Assembly (NCBI RefSeq): GCF_025717605.1
Contig: NZ_JAJIRQ010000005.1
Span: 310,001 to 374,000 of the forward strand
Source: Paucibacter sp. TC2R-5
GTDB lineage: Bacteria; Pseudomonadota; Gammaproteobacteria; Burkholderiales; Burkholderiaceae_C
Length of the DNA: 64,000 bases
Direction: 5' to 3'
A model generated the notes under the pieces. It ran no database searches, was not told the origin of the DNA, and worked only from the letters and a program-made list of their open reading frames with translations. Shown here piece after piece: positions 26,187 through 35,948 of this stretch. Each line of letters opens with the position of its first letter. Position 1 is the first letter of the stretch. Made by a program: the position numbers and the translations under genes.

Positions 26187-26226
26187 TTGACCGGAGGGCG
26201 CCTCAAGGAATTGGCGTAGGAAAAAT

Positions 26227-27507
26227 ATGAAGGAAAGTTCGGACTATCCGCTGATCGAAGTCAGCCAGTTGAAGGTGGGAATGTTCATCCACCTGGACCT
26301 GGGCTGGATGGCTCATCCCTTCCCGCTCAGCAGCTTCAAGCTGGCCAGCGAGGAGCAGCTGATGATTTTGCGCCGCTTGGGGCTGAGTCAGGTGCGCTGG
26401 AGTCCGGGCAAGAGCGAGTTGCAACTGGAGGCTACGCCGCTGCCCATCGCGGCGCCGGCGGCCGCTGACCTGTCGGCCGTTTCGAACGAAGATTTGGCCC
26501 GCGAGGCGCATCGGCGCGCGCTGGCAGCGCAGCGTGCGGCGCTGCAACTGTGTGAGCGCCAATATGGAGAAGCGGCTTCGGCGTTCCGGGATGTGATGGA
26601 GTCAGTGCCCAAGGACCCGCGCGGCAGCCGCGAGCAAACCACCGCACTGGCGGCGGCTTTGCTGGACAAAATGCTGATCGAGGGCGATCTGAATATTCGC
26701 CTGCTGAACGAAGGTGCCGGTGATCGCAGCACCGCGCATGCGCTGAATGTGTCCATCATCGCTTTGTTGCTGGGTCGGGCTTTTGGCCTGAACCGGGAGG
26801 AAATGCTTGATCTGGGCGTTGGGGCGCTCTTGCATGATGTGGGCAAACTCGAGGTGCTGGCCCGCTTGCGGCACCGTGAAGATACGTTCACCGGCCCCGA
26901 AATGCAGCTTTATCAACAGCATGTGGCCAAGGGTGTGGCGATCGCGCAAGGCATGGGTTTGACGCCCGGCCCCTTGCTGATCATTGCCCAGCATCATGAG
27001 AACGCCGATGGCAGCGGCTTCCCGCAGCGCATCAATATGGACAAGATGAGTGCCGGCGCACGCATCGTTGCGCTGGTGAATCGCTTCGACGGGCTGTGTA
27101 ATCCCTTGCTGGCCTCCAAGGCGATGACACCGCATGAAGCGCTGTCGCTGATGTTTGCGCAGGGCCGCAACCGCTTCGACGCCACGATGCTGAATGCTTT
27201 CATCCGCATGATGGGTGTCTACCCGCCGGGTTCAGCGGTGCAGTTGACCGATGACCGCTATGCCTTGGTGGTGGCCGTCAATTCTTCCCGGCCGCTCAAG
27301 CCACGCGTGATGGTGCATGACCCGAAAGTACCGCGTGAAGAGGCGCTGGTACTCAATCTTGAGGATCAACCCGATTTGGGCATTCGTCGCAGCATCAAGG
27401 CGCAGCAATTGCCGCGAGCCGCGATGGACTACCTGAGCCCGCGTACGCGGATCGCCTACTTCTTTGAGCCGGTGGGTGCTGGCATGGCGACGGAGTTAGC
27501 GGCGTGA
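26227..27507 (+). CDS. HD-GYP-domain cyclic-di-GMP phosphodiesterase-like protein
   Basis: A 426-residue protein. The N-terminal region (about residues 8-65) with ISVSQLKVGMF-like VSQLKVGMFIHLDLGW matches DUF3391, usual partner of HD-GYP. The HD-GYP part carries LLHDVGK at about 200 and HHENADGSGFP at about 256, where the normal GYP is GFP, so activity is probable but altered. It would degrade cyclic-di-GMP in the cytoplasm. The stop overlaps the GTG start of the GGDEF-EAL gene. The start ATG follows AGGAAAAAT. Confidence 0.9.
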   Translation: MKESSDYPLIEVSQLKVGMFIHLDLGWMAHPFPLSSFKLASEEQLMILRRLGLSQVRWSPGKSELQLEATPLPIAAPAAADLSAVSNEDLAREAHRRALAAQRAALQLCERQYGEAASAFRDVMESVPKDPRGSREQTTALAAALLDKMLIEGDLNIRLLNEGAGDRSTAHALNVSIIALLLGRAFGLNREEMLDLGVGALLHDVGKLEVLARLRHREDTFTGPEMQLYQQHVAKGVAIAQGMGLTPGPLLIIAQHHENADGSGFPQRINMDKMSAGARIVALVNRFDGLCNPLLASKAMTPHEALSLMFAQGRNRFDATMLNAFIRMMGVYPPGSAVQLTDDRYALVVAVNSSRPLKPRVMVHDPKVPREEALVLNLEDQPDLGIRRSIKAQQLPRAAMDYLSPRTRIAYFFEPVGAGMATELAA

Positions 27508-29669
27508 CAGTTCTCAGGCTGCAGCTGGCGCCTCAACCAAGCCCTGTCGAACCTTATGCTGCCCTGCTGGACGGGCTGCTGGATTCGGCATGGTTGGTTG
27601 ACGGCACAAGCCGCTGCATCCTGGCAGTGAACAAAGCTGCGCACCAGATGTTGGGGCTCAAGCCCGAGCAAATGGTCGGCCAAGCGGTTGAAACGCTGGT
27701 CAGCACGCCCGAAGATGCGATGTTCTGGCTGGAAGCGGCCAGCAGCACGGCGGCCAGTTTGAATTCGGACACCTTGATGCGCCATGCCGATGGGCAGATG
27801 CTGTGGGTCACGCGGCGTATCAGCTATGTGGCGCTCAATTCAAAAGCGGCCGGTATGGCCAGCTCAGTTTATGGCGCAGAGCCAGCCGGCTACTGGTTGG
27901 TCGTGATCCGTGATCAAAGTCGGCAGCGCCAAAGCGAAGAAGAGCGTGAGGCCTTGGTGGCCGAGTTGCAGGCCACGCTGGAATCAACCGCCGACGGCAT
28001 TTTGGTCACCGATCTGGCCGGCCGCATGCGTTCCTTCAACAAGCGTTTTGCCTCTTTGTGGGGGATTCCCGCTGATTTGCTGCAGGAACGTAACGACGAG
28101 GCTGTGCAGACCTGGATGCGACGTAGCGTGCTTGACGGCAAGATCTATGCGCAGCGCTTAGATGCGATTGAAGAGGCGCCCTTGCTGCAGAGCAGCGACG
28201 TGATCACGCTGACCGATGGTCGGGTGCTGGAGCGCGTCTCGCTGCCGCAATTCAGCCGCGGTCGGGCGGTCGGGCGGGTGTATTCCTTCCGTGACCTGAG
28301 CGAAAAGCTGGCTGCCAGCCAGCGCATCGACGAACTGGCTCACTCCGACATGTTGACCGGCCTGCCGAACCGGCGCGCTTTGGCCGAACGGGTCGACTAT
28401 GCGCAGGCAATGGCGCGGCGCGAGAGCATTCCTTTTGCGCTGCTCAGCGTCGATCTGGATCGCTTTCAGCAAATCAATGAAACGCTCGGCCACTCCTATG
28501 GCGACCGGGTCCTGAAAGAGGTGGCCGAACGCTTGAAGAGCTGCCTGCGCGAAGTCGACACGGTGGCTCGTCTGAGCGGCGATGAGTTCGCGCTGCTGAT
28601 TCATCAGGCCGATGTGCGCGGCGCCGAGAACGCGGCGCGTCGGGTGCAAGAGGCGATGTCGCGGCCCTTTAGTTTCGATACGCTCAGCTTCACCGTGACC
28701 TGCAGCACCGGCATTGCCCTGTTCCCGGGCGACGGCGGCACGGCAGAGGAATTGATGGCCAGCGCCGAGCGGGCGATGCACTGGGTCAAGGAAAGCGGCC
28801 GCGGCACTTTCCACTTTCATCGGCCGCGCAAGGACGTCGATCTGCTTTCGCGCATGCGCCTCGATCATGCGATGCGCCAGGCCTTGCAAGAGGGGCAGTT
28901 CCGCCTGCATTTTCAGCCGCAAATCGCCTTGGGCAGTGGTCAGGTCATAGGTGCGGAAGCGCTGATTCGTTGGCGCGATCCGCTGCGTGGCGAGATCTCC
29001 CCGGGCGAGTTCATCCCGGTGGCGGAAGAAAGCGGCTTTGTCGTTGCGATTGGCGAATGGGTGCTGCGCCAGGCCGTCGAGCAAGCGGCGACTTGGCTGC
29101 GCCAAGGCCGTACGATGCCGGTGGCGGTCAATGTCTCGGCCATGCAGTTCCAGCAAAGCCAGTTCGTCGACTCGGTGGCTGCGGTTTTGAAATCCTCTGG
29201 CTTGCCGCCCGCCTTGCTCGAGTTGGAATTGACCGAATCGATTTTGTTGCGCGACGCCGAAGAGGCGCTGCTGCGCCTGCAGGCGCTGGCAGAGCTGGGG
29301 GTGACCATGTCGATTGACGACTTTGGCACCGGCTATTCGAGCCTGGGCTATTTGAAGCGCTTCCCGATTCAACGCTTGAAGATAGATCGCAGCTTTGTGC
29401 AGGGCTTGCCAGGCGACAGCAGCGACGCGGCCATCGTCAATGCCATCATCCAAATGGGCCAGGCCTTGCGTCTGCAGGTGATTGCCGAGGGTGTCGAAAC
29501 CGAGGCGCAGCGCGAATTTTTGCTGCGTGCCGGCTGCCACGAATTTCAGGGTTTTCTCTTTGCGCCAGCCTTAGACCCGCGCGCTTTCGAGGAGCGTGTT
29601 TGGCGGCGCAGCCCCGAGACTCCGGTGCGCTCCGTCGGCATGCATTTTCTAGGCGGCTTGCTGGTCTGA
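27504..29669 (+). CDS. PAS-GGDEF-EAL cyclic-di-GMP turnover protein
   Basis: A 721-residue cytoplasmic protein starting at GTG overlapping the HD-GYP stop. PAS-like regions lie at about 15-130 and 150-270. The GGDEF domain (about 280-440) has RLSGDEFALL, so the signature is SGDEF, a variant retained by some active cyclases. The EAL domain (about 455-705) is canonical, with GAEALIRWRDP, the ELTESILL segment and DDFGTGYSSLGYL. It probably degrades, and may also make, cyclic-di-GMP in response to the PAS signal. The HD-GYP partner is upstream in the same operon. Confidence 0.92.
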   Translation: MTVLRLQLAPQPSPVEPYAALLDGLLDSAWLVDGTSRCILAVNKAAHQMLGLKPEQMVGQAVETLVSTPEDAMFWLEAASSTAASLNSDTLMRHADGQMLWVTRRISYVALNSKAAGMASSVYGAEPAGYWLVVIRDQSRQRQSEEEREALVAELQATLESTADGILVTDLAGRMRSFNKRFASLWGIPADLLQERNDEAVQTWMRRSVLDGKIYAQRLDAIEEAPLLQSSDVITLTDGRVLERVSLPQFSRGRAVGRVYSFRDLSEKLAASQRIDELAHSDMLTGLPNRRALAERVDYAQAMARRESIPFALLSVDLDRFQQINETLGHSYGDRVLKEVAERLKSCLREVDTVARLSGDEFALLIHQADVRGAENAARRVQEAMSRPFSFDTLSFTVTCSTGIALFPGDGGTAEELMASAERAMHWVKESGRGTFHFHRPRKDVDLLSRMRLDHAMRQALQEGQFRLHFQPQIALGSGQVIGAEALIRWRDPLRGEISPGEFIPVAEESGFVVAIGEWVLRQAVEQAATWLRQGRTMPVAVNVSAMQFQQSQFVDSVAAVLKSSGLPPALLELELTESILLRDAEEALLRLQALAELGVTMSIDDFGTGYSSLGYLKRFPIQRLKIDRSFVQGLPGDSSDAAIVNAIIQMGQALRLQVIAEGVETEAQREFLLRAGCHEFQGFLFAPALDPRAFEERVWRRSPETPVRSVGMHFLGGLLV

Positions 29670-29728
29670 GGGATGACGGTTCAAGCAGGCAACGCACAAT
29701 AGCGCTCAGTTCCCAAAAGGAGTGAGTG

Positions 29729-30052
29729 ATGATTTACAAATTCAAGTCCAAAGCCGGTGCCGACGTCATCATGATGGGCCCGCAGGGCGATCAAATCTTG
29801 GCGCTATTGGGCCGGGAGCCTTCCAGCCAAGGCCTGCTTGCCCTGGCAAGTCTGAGCGAGGCGATGGCCAGCCTTGAGCGAGCCGCAACAGAAGATGATG
29901 CCGCGTTTGCCGCGCAGCAAGCCGAAGCAATGGCTGCCGGCTTGCCCGCCCCGCGCCGCGAAGGCATCAGCTTGCGTCAGCGTGTTTGGCCGCTGCTTGA
30001 GTTGATGCGCCACAGCGTGCAAGCGGGGGAAGACCTTGTGTGGGGCGTCTGA
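29729..30052 (+). CDS. DUF1840 domain protein
   Basis: A 107-residue protein starting at ATG 29729 after AAAAGGAG. FKSKAGADVIMMGPQGDQILALLGREPSSQG matches the N-terminal conserved region of DUF1840, a short, mostly betaproteobacterial family of unknown function, with the C-terminal RQRVWPLLELMRHS segment. It sits between the GGDEF-EAL gene and the phosphatase on the same strand. No catalytic motif is visible. Confidence 0.8.
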   Translation: MIYKFKSKAGADVIMMGPQGDQILALLGREPSSQGLLALASLSEAMASLERAATEDDAAFAAQQAEAMAAGLPAPRREGISLRQRVWPLLELMRHSVQAGEDLVWGV

Positions 30053-30056
30053 AGCG

Positions 30057-30710
30057 ATGCCTCTGGACAGCAGTACTCAAATCCTGGCGATTCGGCATGG
30101 CGAGACCGAATGGAATCGCGTCAAGCGGATTCAAGGCCACACTGATATTGCACTCAGCGAGATCGGTCTGGCCCAAGCGCGCTTGTTGGGCCTGGCCTTG
30201 CAGGAACAGCCGATCGCTGCGATCTACACCAGCGACCTGCAACGTGCCAGGCAAACCGCCAAAGCGGTGGCCGACCGAGCGTCTCACGCAAGCTTGCACT
30301 TACGGCTGGATGCGCACCTGCGGGAGCGCAACTTTGGTGTTTTCGAAGGCCTGACCTGGGAAGAGATTGCTGCGCGCTGGCCGGAGCAAAGTGAACGCTG
30401 GCGCAAGCGGGATGCCGAGTTCGGCGCGCAAGGCGGTGAAACCTTGGGTGAATTTTACCGACGCAGCATCGCGGCGCTGACCGGCATTGCTTTGCAGCAT
30501 CCGGGGCAAACGATTGTGGTACTGACGCATGGTGGCGTGCTGGACTGCCTGTATCGCGCTGCCACCGGCCTGGATTTGCAGGCGCCGCGCAGTTGGGTAC
30601 TGGGCAATGCGGCCATCAACCGGCTGCTTTTCACGCCAGCGGGTTTCAGCTTGATCGGGTGGAACGACGCCAGTCATTTGGTCGACCTGGGCAAAGAATT
30701 GCTGCCTTGA
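30057..30710 (+). CDS. Histidine phosphatase superfamily protein
   Basis: A 217-residue phosphatase with the N-terminal RHGETEWN motif (phosphohistidine site, about residues 13-20), ALSEIGLAQARLLG, TSDLQRARQTA and LTHGGVLDCLYRA, where the His in the last segment is the second catalytic His. This is the GpmB/CobC-like branch, acting on phosphorylated small molecules or as an alpha-ribazole/phosphoglycerate phosphatase. The ATG at 30057 lies 4 bp after the DUF1840 stop, so the two are likely co-transcribed. Confidence 0.85.
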   Translation: MPLDSSTQILAIRHGETEWNRVKRIQGHTDIALSEIGLAQARLLGLALQEQPIAAIYTSDLQRARQTAKAVADRASHASLHLRLDAHLRERNFGVFEGLTWEEIAARWPEQSERWRKRDAEFGAQGGETLGEFYRRSIAALTGIALQHPGQTIVVLTHGGVLDCLYRAATGLDLQAPRSWVLGNAAINRLLFTPAGFSLIGWNDASHLVDLGKELLP

Positions 30711-30904
30711 AAATCGTTTCAATTTCGATCGCGCGCGCAAGTGCTGAAGCGCATGCTCTTGGGGTTAGCAGGGAAGTGTTGCAATTTCGCGTCGAACCAC
30801 TGGCGCTCAAACGTGGCACTTCTATACTCGCGACACATTGCGCAGAAGTCCGGGCCAATCAGCCTAACTGAGCTCAGCTCAATTTCAACTCACCAAGGAA
30901 AACG

Positions 30905-31864
30905 ATGAAAAAGATCGCTATCGTGGCCGCTATTGCAGCCTTCGCAGCTCCCGCCGCATTCGCACAAAGCTCGGTCACCCTGTGGGGCCGGATCAATACG
31001 TCGGTTGAGAGCCAGTCGACTGACGGCGGCGATCGCGTTGCCGTGGTTCAGAACAACAGCTCGCGTTTGGGCTTCAAGGGTACCGAAGATCTGGGCGGCG
31101 GCCTGAAGGCTCAGTTCCTGCTGGAGCATGGTCTGAATTCGGACACCGGCGCGGCAACGAAAGGTTCCAGCGCGTTCTGGAATCGCGAAGCTGCAGTTCA
31201 GTTGAGCGGCTCTTTCGGTGCCGTCAAGCTGGGTCGTTGGACCAATGGTTCCTACTTCGCCACCGCTGACTACATCAGCATGCACAACCACGACACCGGC
31301 ACTTCGTCGGATGCGCTGTATGCATTTGGCACCGGCTGGAGGGAGGCTAACAAGGTTGGTTACTTCACACCTAACTACGCAGGCTTCACCGCTGAAATTA
31401 CCGCCAGCGCCGGCGAAGGCGCTCCTGGCGTTGAGCGTGCATTCGACCTGTCGGCGAACTATGACATGGGCCCTATCCACTTGGGCGCTGGCTACGGCAA
31501 GGAAGGCGACAACAGCCAATACGCCATCCGTGGCCTGTACGAAATGGGCGCTTTCACTTTCGGCGCCTACTGGCAGTATGAAGATCACGCAAGCAAGGGC
31601 GTGAAGAACAGCACCCGTAACATCGGCCGTGTTTCGGCCATGTACACGATGGGCGCATCTGAATTCCACGTCAACGTCGGTGGCACCGAGTCCGGCGGCA
31701 CTGCGGGCTTCAATAATCATGGCGCCAAGCAGTACACCTTTGGTTATAACTACAACCTGAGCAAGCGCACCAAGGTCTATGGCTTCTACACAGCCATCGA
31801 CGCTAACGACACCAAGAAGGGCGACTTTGACTCCTTCGCAGTGGGCGTGCGCCACAATTTCTGA
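30905..31864 (+). CDS. Gram-negative trimeric porin, Burkholderia type
   Basis: A 319-residue porin. A signal peptide ends at AFAQ, then SSVTLWGRINTSVE starts the first strand and SRLGFKGTEDLGGGLKAQFLLEHG is the conserved porin motif. The C-terminus GVRHNF ends in Phe, the outer-membrane insertion signal. It should form general diffusion channels in the outer membrane. A T-rich hairpin terminator follows 18 bp after the stop. A -10-like TATACT (30823-30828) lies about 77 bp upstream. Confidence 0.92.
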   Translation: MKKIAIVAAIAAFAAPAAFAQSSVTLWGRINTSVESQSTDGGDRVAVVQNNSSRLGFKGTEDLGGGLKAQFLLEHGLNSDTGAATKGSSAFWNREAAVQLSGSFGAVKLGRWTNGSYFATADYISMHNHDTGTSSDALYAFGTGWREANKVGYFTPNYAGFTAEITASAGEGAPGVERAFDLSANYDMGPIHLGAGYGKEGDNSQYAIRGLYEMGAFTFGAYWQYEDHASKGVKNSTRNIGRVSAMYTMGASEFHVNVGGTESGGTAGFNNHGAKQYTFGYNYNLSKRTKVYGFYTAIDANDTKKGDFDSFAVGVRHNF

Positions 31865-31881
31865 TCGTTCACGACAGAATC

Positions 31882-31910
31882 AAAAAAGCGACCTTCGGGT
31901 CGCTTTTTTT
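31882..31910. terminator. Bidirectional intrinsic terminator
   Basis: GCGACC-TTCG-GGTCGC with flanking A-run (31882-31887) and T-run (31904-31910). It ends the porin transcript on the plus strand and ruvB, whose stop is at 31929, on the minus strand. A tetraloop stem with long U-tract is a strong terminator pattern. Confidence 0.9.
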
Positions 31911-31928
31911 ATGGGGCAAGAGCTTCGA

Positions 31929-32984
31929 CTATTCGTCGAACAAAGCCCCCATCGCCTTGGGTGGCGTCACGCCCAGGTGCCTGAATGCCGCCAAGGTCGC
32001 GATACGTCCCCTCGGCGTACGTTGCAAAAAGCCTTGCTGTATCAGATAGGGCTCGATCACGTCTTCGATCGTGCCCGCTTCCTCGCCTATCGCTGCGGCG
32101 ACGTTCTCTAGGCCCACCGGCCCACCGTCAAAGCGATGCACGATCGCCTCCAATAGCTTGCGGTCCATCAGATCGAAGCCGCGCGGATCCACGTCCAGCA
32201 TCGCCAAGGCCTTGTCGGCAATGGTTTTGCCAATGCGGCCATCTCCTTTGACGTCGGCATAGTCACGCACACGCCGAAGTAATCGGTTAGCAATACGCGG
32301 CGTGCCGCGCGAGCGACGCGCTATCTCTAACGCGCCTTCTTCATCCATCGGCGTGTTCAGCAGCGCAGCAGAGCGGGTGACGATGCGCTGCAGTTCCTCG
32401 GCCGTATAGAACTCCAGTCGCGCCACGATGCCGAAACGGTCGCGCAGCGGGTTGGTCAGCATGCCGGCGCGGGTGGTGGCGCCCACCAGCGTGAACGGTT
32501 GCAGATCGAGCTTGATCGAGCGCGCAGCCGGGCCTTCGCCGATCATGATGTCGATCTGATAGTCCTCCAGCGCGGGGTAAAGAATTTCCTCCACCACCGG
32601 CGAGAGACGGTGTATCTCGTCGATGAAGAGCACATCGTTCTTCTCGAGATTGGTCAGGATGGCTGCCAGATCCTTGGGCTTCTCCAGCACCGGCCCGGAG
32701 GTCTGGCGCAAATTGACGCCCAACTCGGCGGCAATGATGTGAGATAGCGTAGTCTTGCCCAGACCCGGCGGGCCAAACAAAAGCACATGATCCATCGCCT
32801 CATCGCGCTTGCGGGCTGCACCGATGAAGATCTCCAACTGCTCGCGGGCCTTGGTCTGGCCCACATACTCGTCTAGCAACTTTGGCCGTAATGCGCGCTC
32901 AATCGCTTCTTCTTTGGGCGAGGAAGGCGCTGCGCTAACGACGCGTATCGGCGCGCTACCGAAATCATCGGTTTGAATGCTCAT
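31929..32984 (-). CDS. ruvB: Holliday junction branch migration ATPase RuvB
   Basis: A 351-residue AAA+ motor that drives branch migration with RuvA during recombinational repair. The Walker A is [10 protein letters not shown], Walker B DEIHR, and sensor/arginine-finger region GATTRAGML; the C-terminal winged helix contains [20 protein letters not shown]. Length matches the family. It starts at 32984 and overlaps the ruvA stop by 4 bp in the usual ruvAB order. Confidence 0.98.
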   Translation of the reverse strand: MSIQTDDFGSAPIRVVSAAPSSPKEEAIERALRPKLLDEYVGQTKAREQLEIFIGAARKRDEAMDHVLLFGPPGLGKTTLSHIIAAELGVNLRQTSGPVLEKPKDLAAILTNLEKNDVLFIDEIHRLSPVVEEILYPALEDYQIDIMIGEGPAARSIKLDLQPFTLVGATTRAGMLTNPLRDRFGIVARLEFYTAEELQRIVTRSAALLNTPMDEEGALEIARRSRGTPRIANRLLRRVRDYADVKGDGRIGKTIADKALAMLDVDPRGFDLMDRKLLEAIVHRFDGGPVGLENVAAAIGEEAGTIEDVIEPYLIQQGFLQRTPRGRIATLAAFRHLGVTPPKAMGALFDE

Positions 32985-33553
32985 CGTGACAGTGCCCTCA
33001 GAGCCAGCTTGATGCCGTCACTCACGCCGACATCGGCCGGCAAGGGCTTCAGTGCCAGTGCGGCGTCTTTCTCGCTATAACCCAGCGCCACCAGCGCCTG
33101 CAAGATGTCACCTTGGTTGTCGTTGACTATGCTGATTGGCACGGCCAGATCTGGCCCGAGTTTGCCTTTGAGCTCAAGCAGAAGCCGCTCGGCGGTCTTC
33201 TTGCCTACGCCGGGGACCTTGACCAGACGTGCAGCTTCTTGGCGTGCGACGGCTTGAGCCAGTTCGGCCACTGACAAGCCAGACAGCAGCGACAGCGCCA
33301 TGCGGGGGCCGACGCCGCTGATCTTGATCAACTGGCGAAAGGTCGCGCGCTCCTCTGCGCTGAGGAAGCCAAACAGGATTTGAGCGTCTTCGCGAACCAC
33401 AAAATGGGTCAGCAAACTGACCTTGTCGCCCAGGCCGCCCAAGTTGTAGAACGTGCTCATGGGCACATCGACCTCGTAGCCGACGCCCTGCACGTCTATG
33501 AGAACCAGCGGGGGCGATTTCTCCGCAATGACGCCTGTGAGTCTTCCTATCAT
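32981..33553 (-). CDS. ruvA: Holliday junction DNA helicase subunit RuvA
   Basis: A 190-residue protein that binds Holliday junctions as a tetramer and loads Ruv[29 protein letters not shown] is domain I. Two helix-hairpin-helix motifs follow in [16 protein letters not shown] and [16 protein letters not shown]. The C-terminal domain III for RuvB binding is present ([12 protein letters not shown]). It overlaps ruvB by 4 bp. ruvC is not in the window beside it. Confidence 0.97.
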   Translation of the reverse strand: MIGRLTGVIAEKSPPLVLIDVQGVGYEVDVPMSTFYNLGGLGDKVSLLTHFVVREDAQILFGFLSAEERATFRQLIKISGVGPRMALSLLSGLSVAELAQAVARQEAARLVKVPGVGKKTAERLLLELKGKLGPDLAVPISIVNDNQGDILQALVALGYSEKDAALALKPLPADVGVSDGIKLALRALSR

Positions 33554-33583
33554 CCGGCCATTATCCGGCTGAACGGGTAAGAA

Positions 33584-34237
33584 TCAGCTTCTGCCGAATA
33601 GACCCAGGCGCTGCGCTTCGAGTGCCGCTTCGGCGCGCGAAGAGACATTCAGTTTGCGATAGATCTGCTTCACATAATCGGCAATGGTGTGGCGTGACAA
33701 GCCCAGTTGCACGCCGATCTCCGGCAGGGTGAAGCCTTTGGCTACACGCAGCAAGACTTCGGTTTCACGGTCAGTCAGTGAAACCTCTTGGACGGGGGCG
33801 GCCGCCTGCTGGCGCCTTTGCTTGCCGAAGTAGGAGATCACCTTGCGGGCGATTGACGGCGACAGCGGCGGTTCGCCCTGGCTCATGCGCTGCAACTGCT
33901 CGATCAACAACTCGCGCGATTGCTCCTTCAGCAAATAACCAAAGGCGCCGGCTTGCAAGGCCGGGAAAAGGTGTTCGTCATCATCGTGAATGGTCACGAT
34001 CACCGACTGCGCCTCCGGCTGGCGGTCGCGCAAGGCGGCAATGACGTCCACGCCCGAGCCATCCGGCAGACCCAGATCCAGCAGTGCCAGATCAAAGCGA
34101 TGGCTGTTGACGAAGGCCAGCGCGTCTTGGACGCGCGAGCATTCGGTGATCTGCGCATTGACGAAGACTTGCTTGATCAGCGCCTTCAGCCAGGCGCGGA
34201 TTTCGGGAATATCTTCAAGCAACAGAATATTGTCCAT
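33584..34237 (-). CDS. NarL/LuxR-type response regulator
   Basis: A 217-residue two-component regulator. The receiver domain (about residues 3-120) contains LLEDIPE with acidic residues and FDLALLDLGLPDG with the phosphoacceptor Asp. The output domain (about 150-210) is a LuxR-type helix-turn-helix with LTDRETEVLLRVAKGF and LSRHTIADYVKQIYRKLNV. It follows the sensor kinase at 34378-35820 and is its expected partner. The target genes are unknown. Confidence 0.93.
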   Translation of the reverse strand: MDNILLLEDIPEIRAWLKALIKQVFVNAQITECSRVQDALAFVNSHRFDLALLDLGLPDGSGVDVIAALRDRQPEAQSVIVTIHDDDEHLFPALQAGAFGYLLKEQSRELLIEQLQRMSQGEPPLSPSIARKVISYFGKQRRQQAAAPVQEVSLTDRETEVLLRVAKGFTLPEIGVQLGLSRHTIADYVKQIYRKLNVSSRAEAALEAQRLGLFGRS

Positions 34238-34377
34238 GGTGTTCTCGGTGTTCCGAAGAGGCGGGGCGCGGCATGCGCTCACTTGCATCTCAGTCGATGA
34301 CGGTAAGGCTTTATCGGCTTGAAGCCAAGCGGCCTGAGCTTGATCAACTGACGCAGATGTGCGAGATGCACGTTTAT

Positions 34378-35820
34378 TCAGAGCGGAATCGTCAGGCGGA
34401 TCACCGTGCCCCAGCCTGGCCCCGATTCGACCAGGCATTGCCCATGCATTTGCTTGGCGCGGGATTTCATGCTCGCCATGCCATGCCCCCGGTCCAGCCT
34501 ACCGTCCAGTTCGGCCGGTATGCCCTGACCATTGTCCTGGATCACGACCAGAAAGTCCCCGTCTTGAACCTTGCAGCTGATATTGCAATGTGTGCCGCCG
34601 CTGTGCTTGATGATGTTGCTGACGGCCTCGCGGAAGATCCGTGTGGTTTGCACGTAAGCGCGTGCCGGCAGGGTGTGGACGATGTCCTCCGTCGGTGATT
34701 CCCACTCGGCCAGGATATTGGCCTGGCCCAGCCTGGACACCAGCTCGGCCCGCCAGTCGCCCAGGGCGTCCAGCAACTGCACCGGCTTGCCCGTCAGCCC
34801 CCGCACCGACAAACGCATTTCCTCCAGCGCTTCACGCGCCAGGGTCGAGATGCGGTCAGACTCGCTGGTGTGAACAATCGTCAGCAGCTTGGCGCCCAAG
34901 TCATCGTGCAGATCGGCGGCAATGCGTTTGCGCTCACGTTCGGTCACTTGCTCCAGCTTTTGTTCCACCAAGGCGCCAAAGCTGAGCTCGACTTCGGCCA
35001 CTCTTGCATGCATATCTTGTTCGGCCTGTGCGTGGCGGATCTCGGCCAGCCTGCGGGCGCGTGCTAACGCGGCAATTGCTTGCAGCCCAAGCGCCATCAG
35101 CAGCAACGCCATGGCCCATAAGAGGAGCAAGGAAATACTCGGCGTGTTGGCTGCCAGGGCATCACCGCTTACAGACAAGGCTGGTGCGACCTGCACAAGC
35201 ATCAAGGCCGAGGCCGACAGTGCCAGCAGGCTCAGCAGTGCGCGCAGCCGCAGCGGGTCGCTGAGCTGGGGCAGCAGCGGTTCGACGACGGGCTCTGCGT
35301 CACTGCTGTGCGAGCGCAGGTAATAGACGACGGCCAGCAGCATCTCCAGCGCCAAGGCTGCGAACCAGAACTGCGCCAACCAGGGCAGTTGTGCGTCGCC
35401 CAGCAGCCCGACCGTCAGCGGCGCCAGTACCAACTGCACCCGCAGCGCCGAGGCCAGCCAGGCCGGCAGGCCCAGCAAAGGCCTCAGCACGAAGCGCAGC
35501 GCACAAAAAGTCAGCAGCGCCAGCAAGCCCATCTCCGCGCCCGCTAGGCCGGGTCGGAACTCAAGCAGCAGCGCCCAGGCCACGGCGCTGAGCATCATGC
35601 CGCTGAGGTAGGGCAAACGCCTGTCTGCCGGGCAAAGGCGGGCCAGCAAGCCGGTCGTGACGCCCATCATCATCAGCATGGCCATCAGCCAAGTGCTGAT
35701 GATGGCGCTGAGACCGGAAGGGCCTAGGGCAGGGGCTTGGGTCGGCTGAGCCAGCAGCAAAGCCGGGAGCAAGAGCGTGCCAAGGGCTGCCGCAGCTATC
35801 AATCGAATTGGTTTGACCAT
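34378..35820 (-). CDS. Membrane sensor histidine kinase, HisKA_3 type
   Basis: A 480-residue kinase. The N-terminus has a signal/first helix and about eight hydrophobic segments (residues to about 290) without a large periplasmic domain, so it may sense membrane or intramembrane signals. The H-box is ERKRIAADLHDDLGAK with the phosphorylated His, and the ATPase domain has VSNIIKHSGGTH (N box), QDNGQGI (G1), GHGMASMKSRA (G2) and GWGTVIRLTIP. This is the NarX/DesK-type partner of NarL-like regulators and immediately precedes the regulator gene. The start ATG (35820) has no clear ribosome-binding site. Confidence 0.9.
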   Translation of the reverse strand: MVKPIRLIAAAALGTLLLPALLLAQPTQAPALGPSGLSAIISTWLMAMLMMMGVTTGLLARLCPADRRLPYLSGMMLSAVAWALLLEFRPGLAGAEMGLLALLTFCALRFVLRPLLGLPAWLASALRVQLVLAPLTVGLLGDAQLPWLAQFWFAALALEMLLAVVYYLRSHSSDAEPVVEPLLPQLSDPLRLRALLSLLALSASALMLVQVAPALSVSGDALAANTPSISLLLLWAMALLLMALGLQAIAALARARRLAEIRHAQAEQDMHARVAEVELSFGALVEQKLEQVTERERKRIAADLHDDLGAKLLTIVHTSESDRISTLAREALEEMRLSVRGLTGKPVQLLDALGDWRAELVSRLGQANILAEWESPTEDIVHTLPARAYVQTTRIFREAVSNIIKHSGGTHCNISCKVQDGDFLVVIQDNGQGIPAELDGRLDRGHGMASMKSRAKQMHGQCLVESGPGWGTVIRLTIPL

Positions 35821-35948
35821 GACGGAGTTTCTATCTGTCCAACAAGCTAGGTATGGGCGCGATTGTGCAGGACGCGCGAGCGGCTGCGACCCAGTGCTTG
35901 CACGGGCGACAATGCGAGCCTTGCCCACTGCGCCCAAATACCGCCGCC

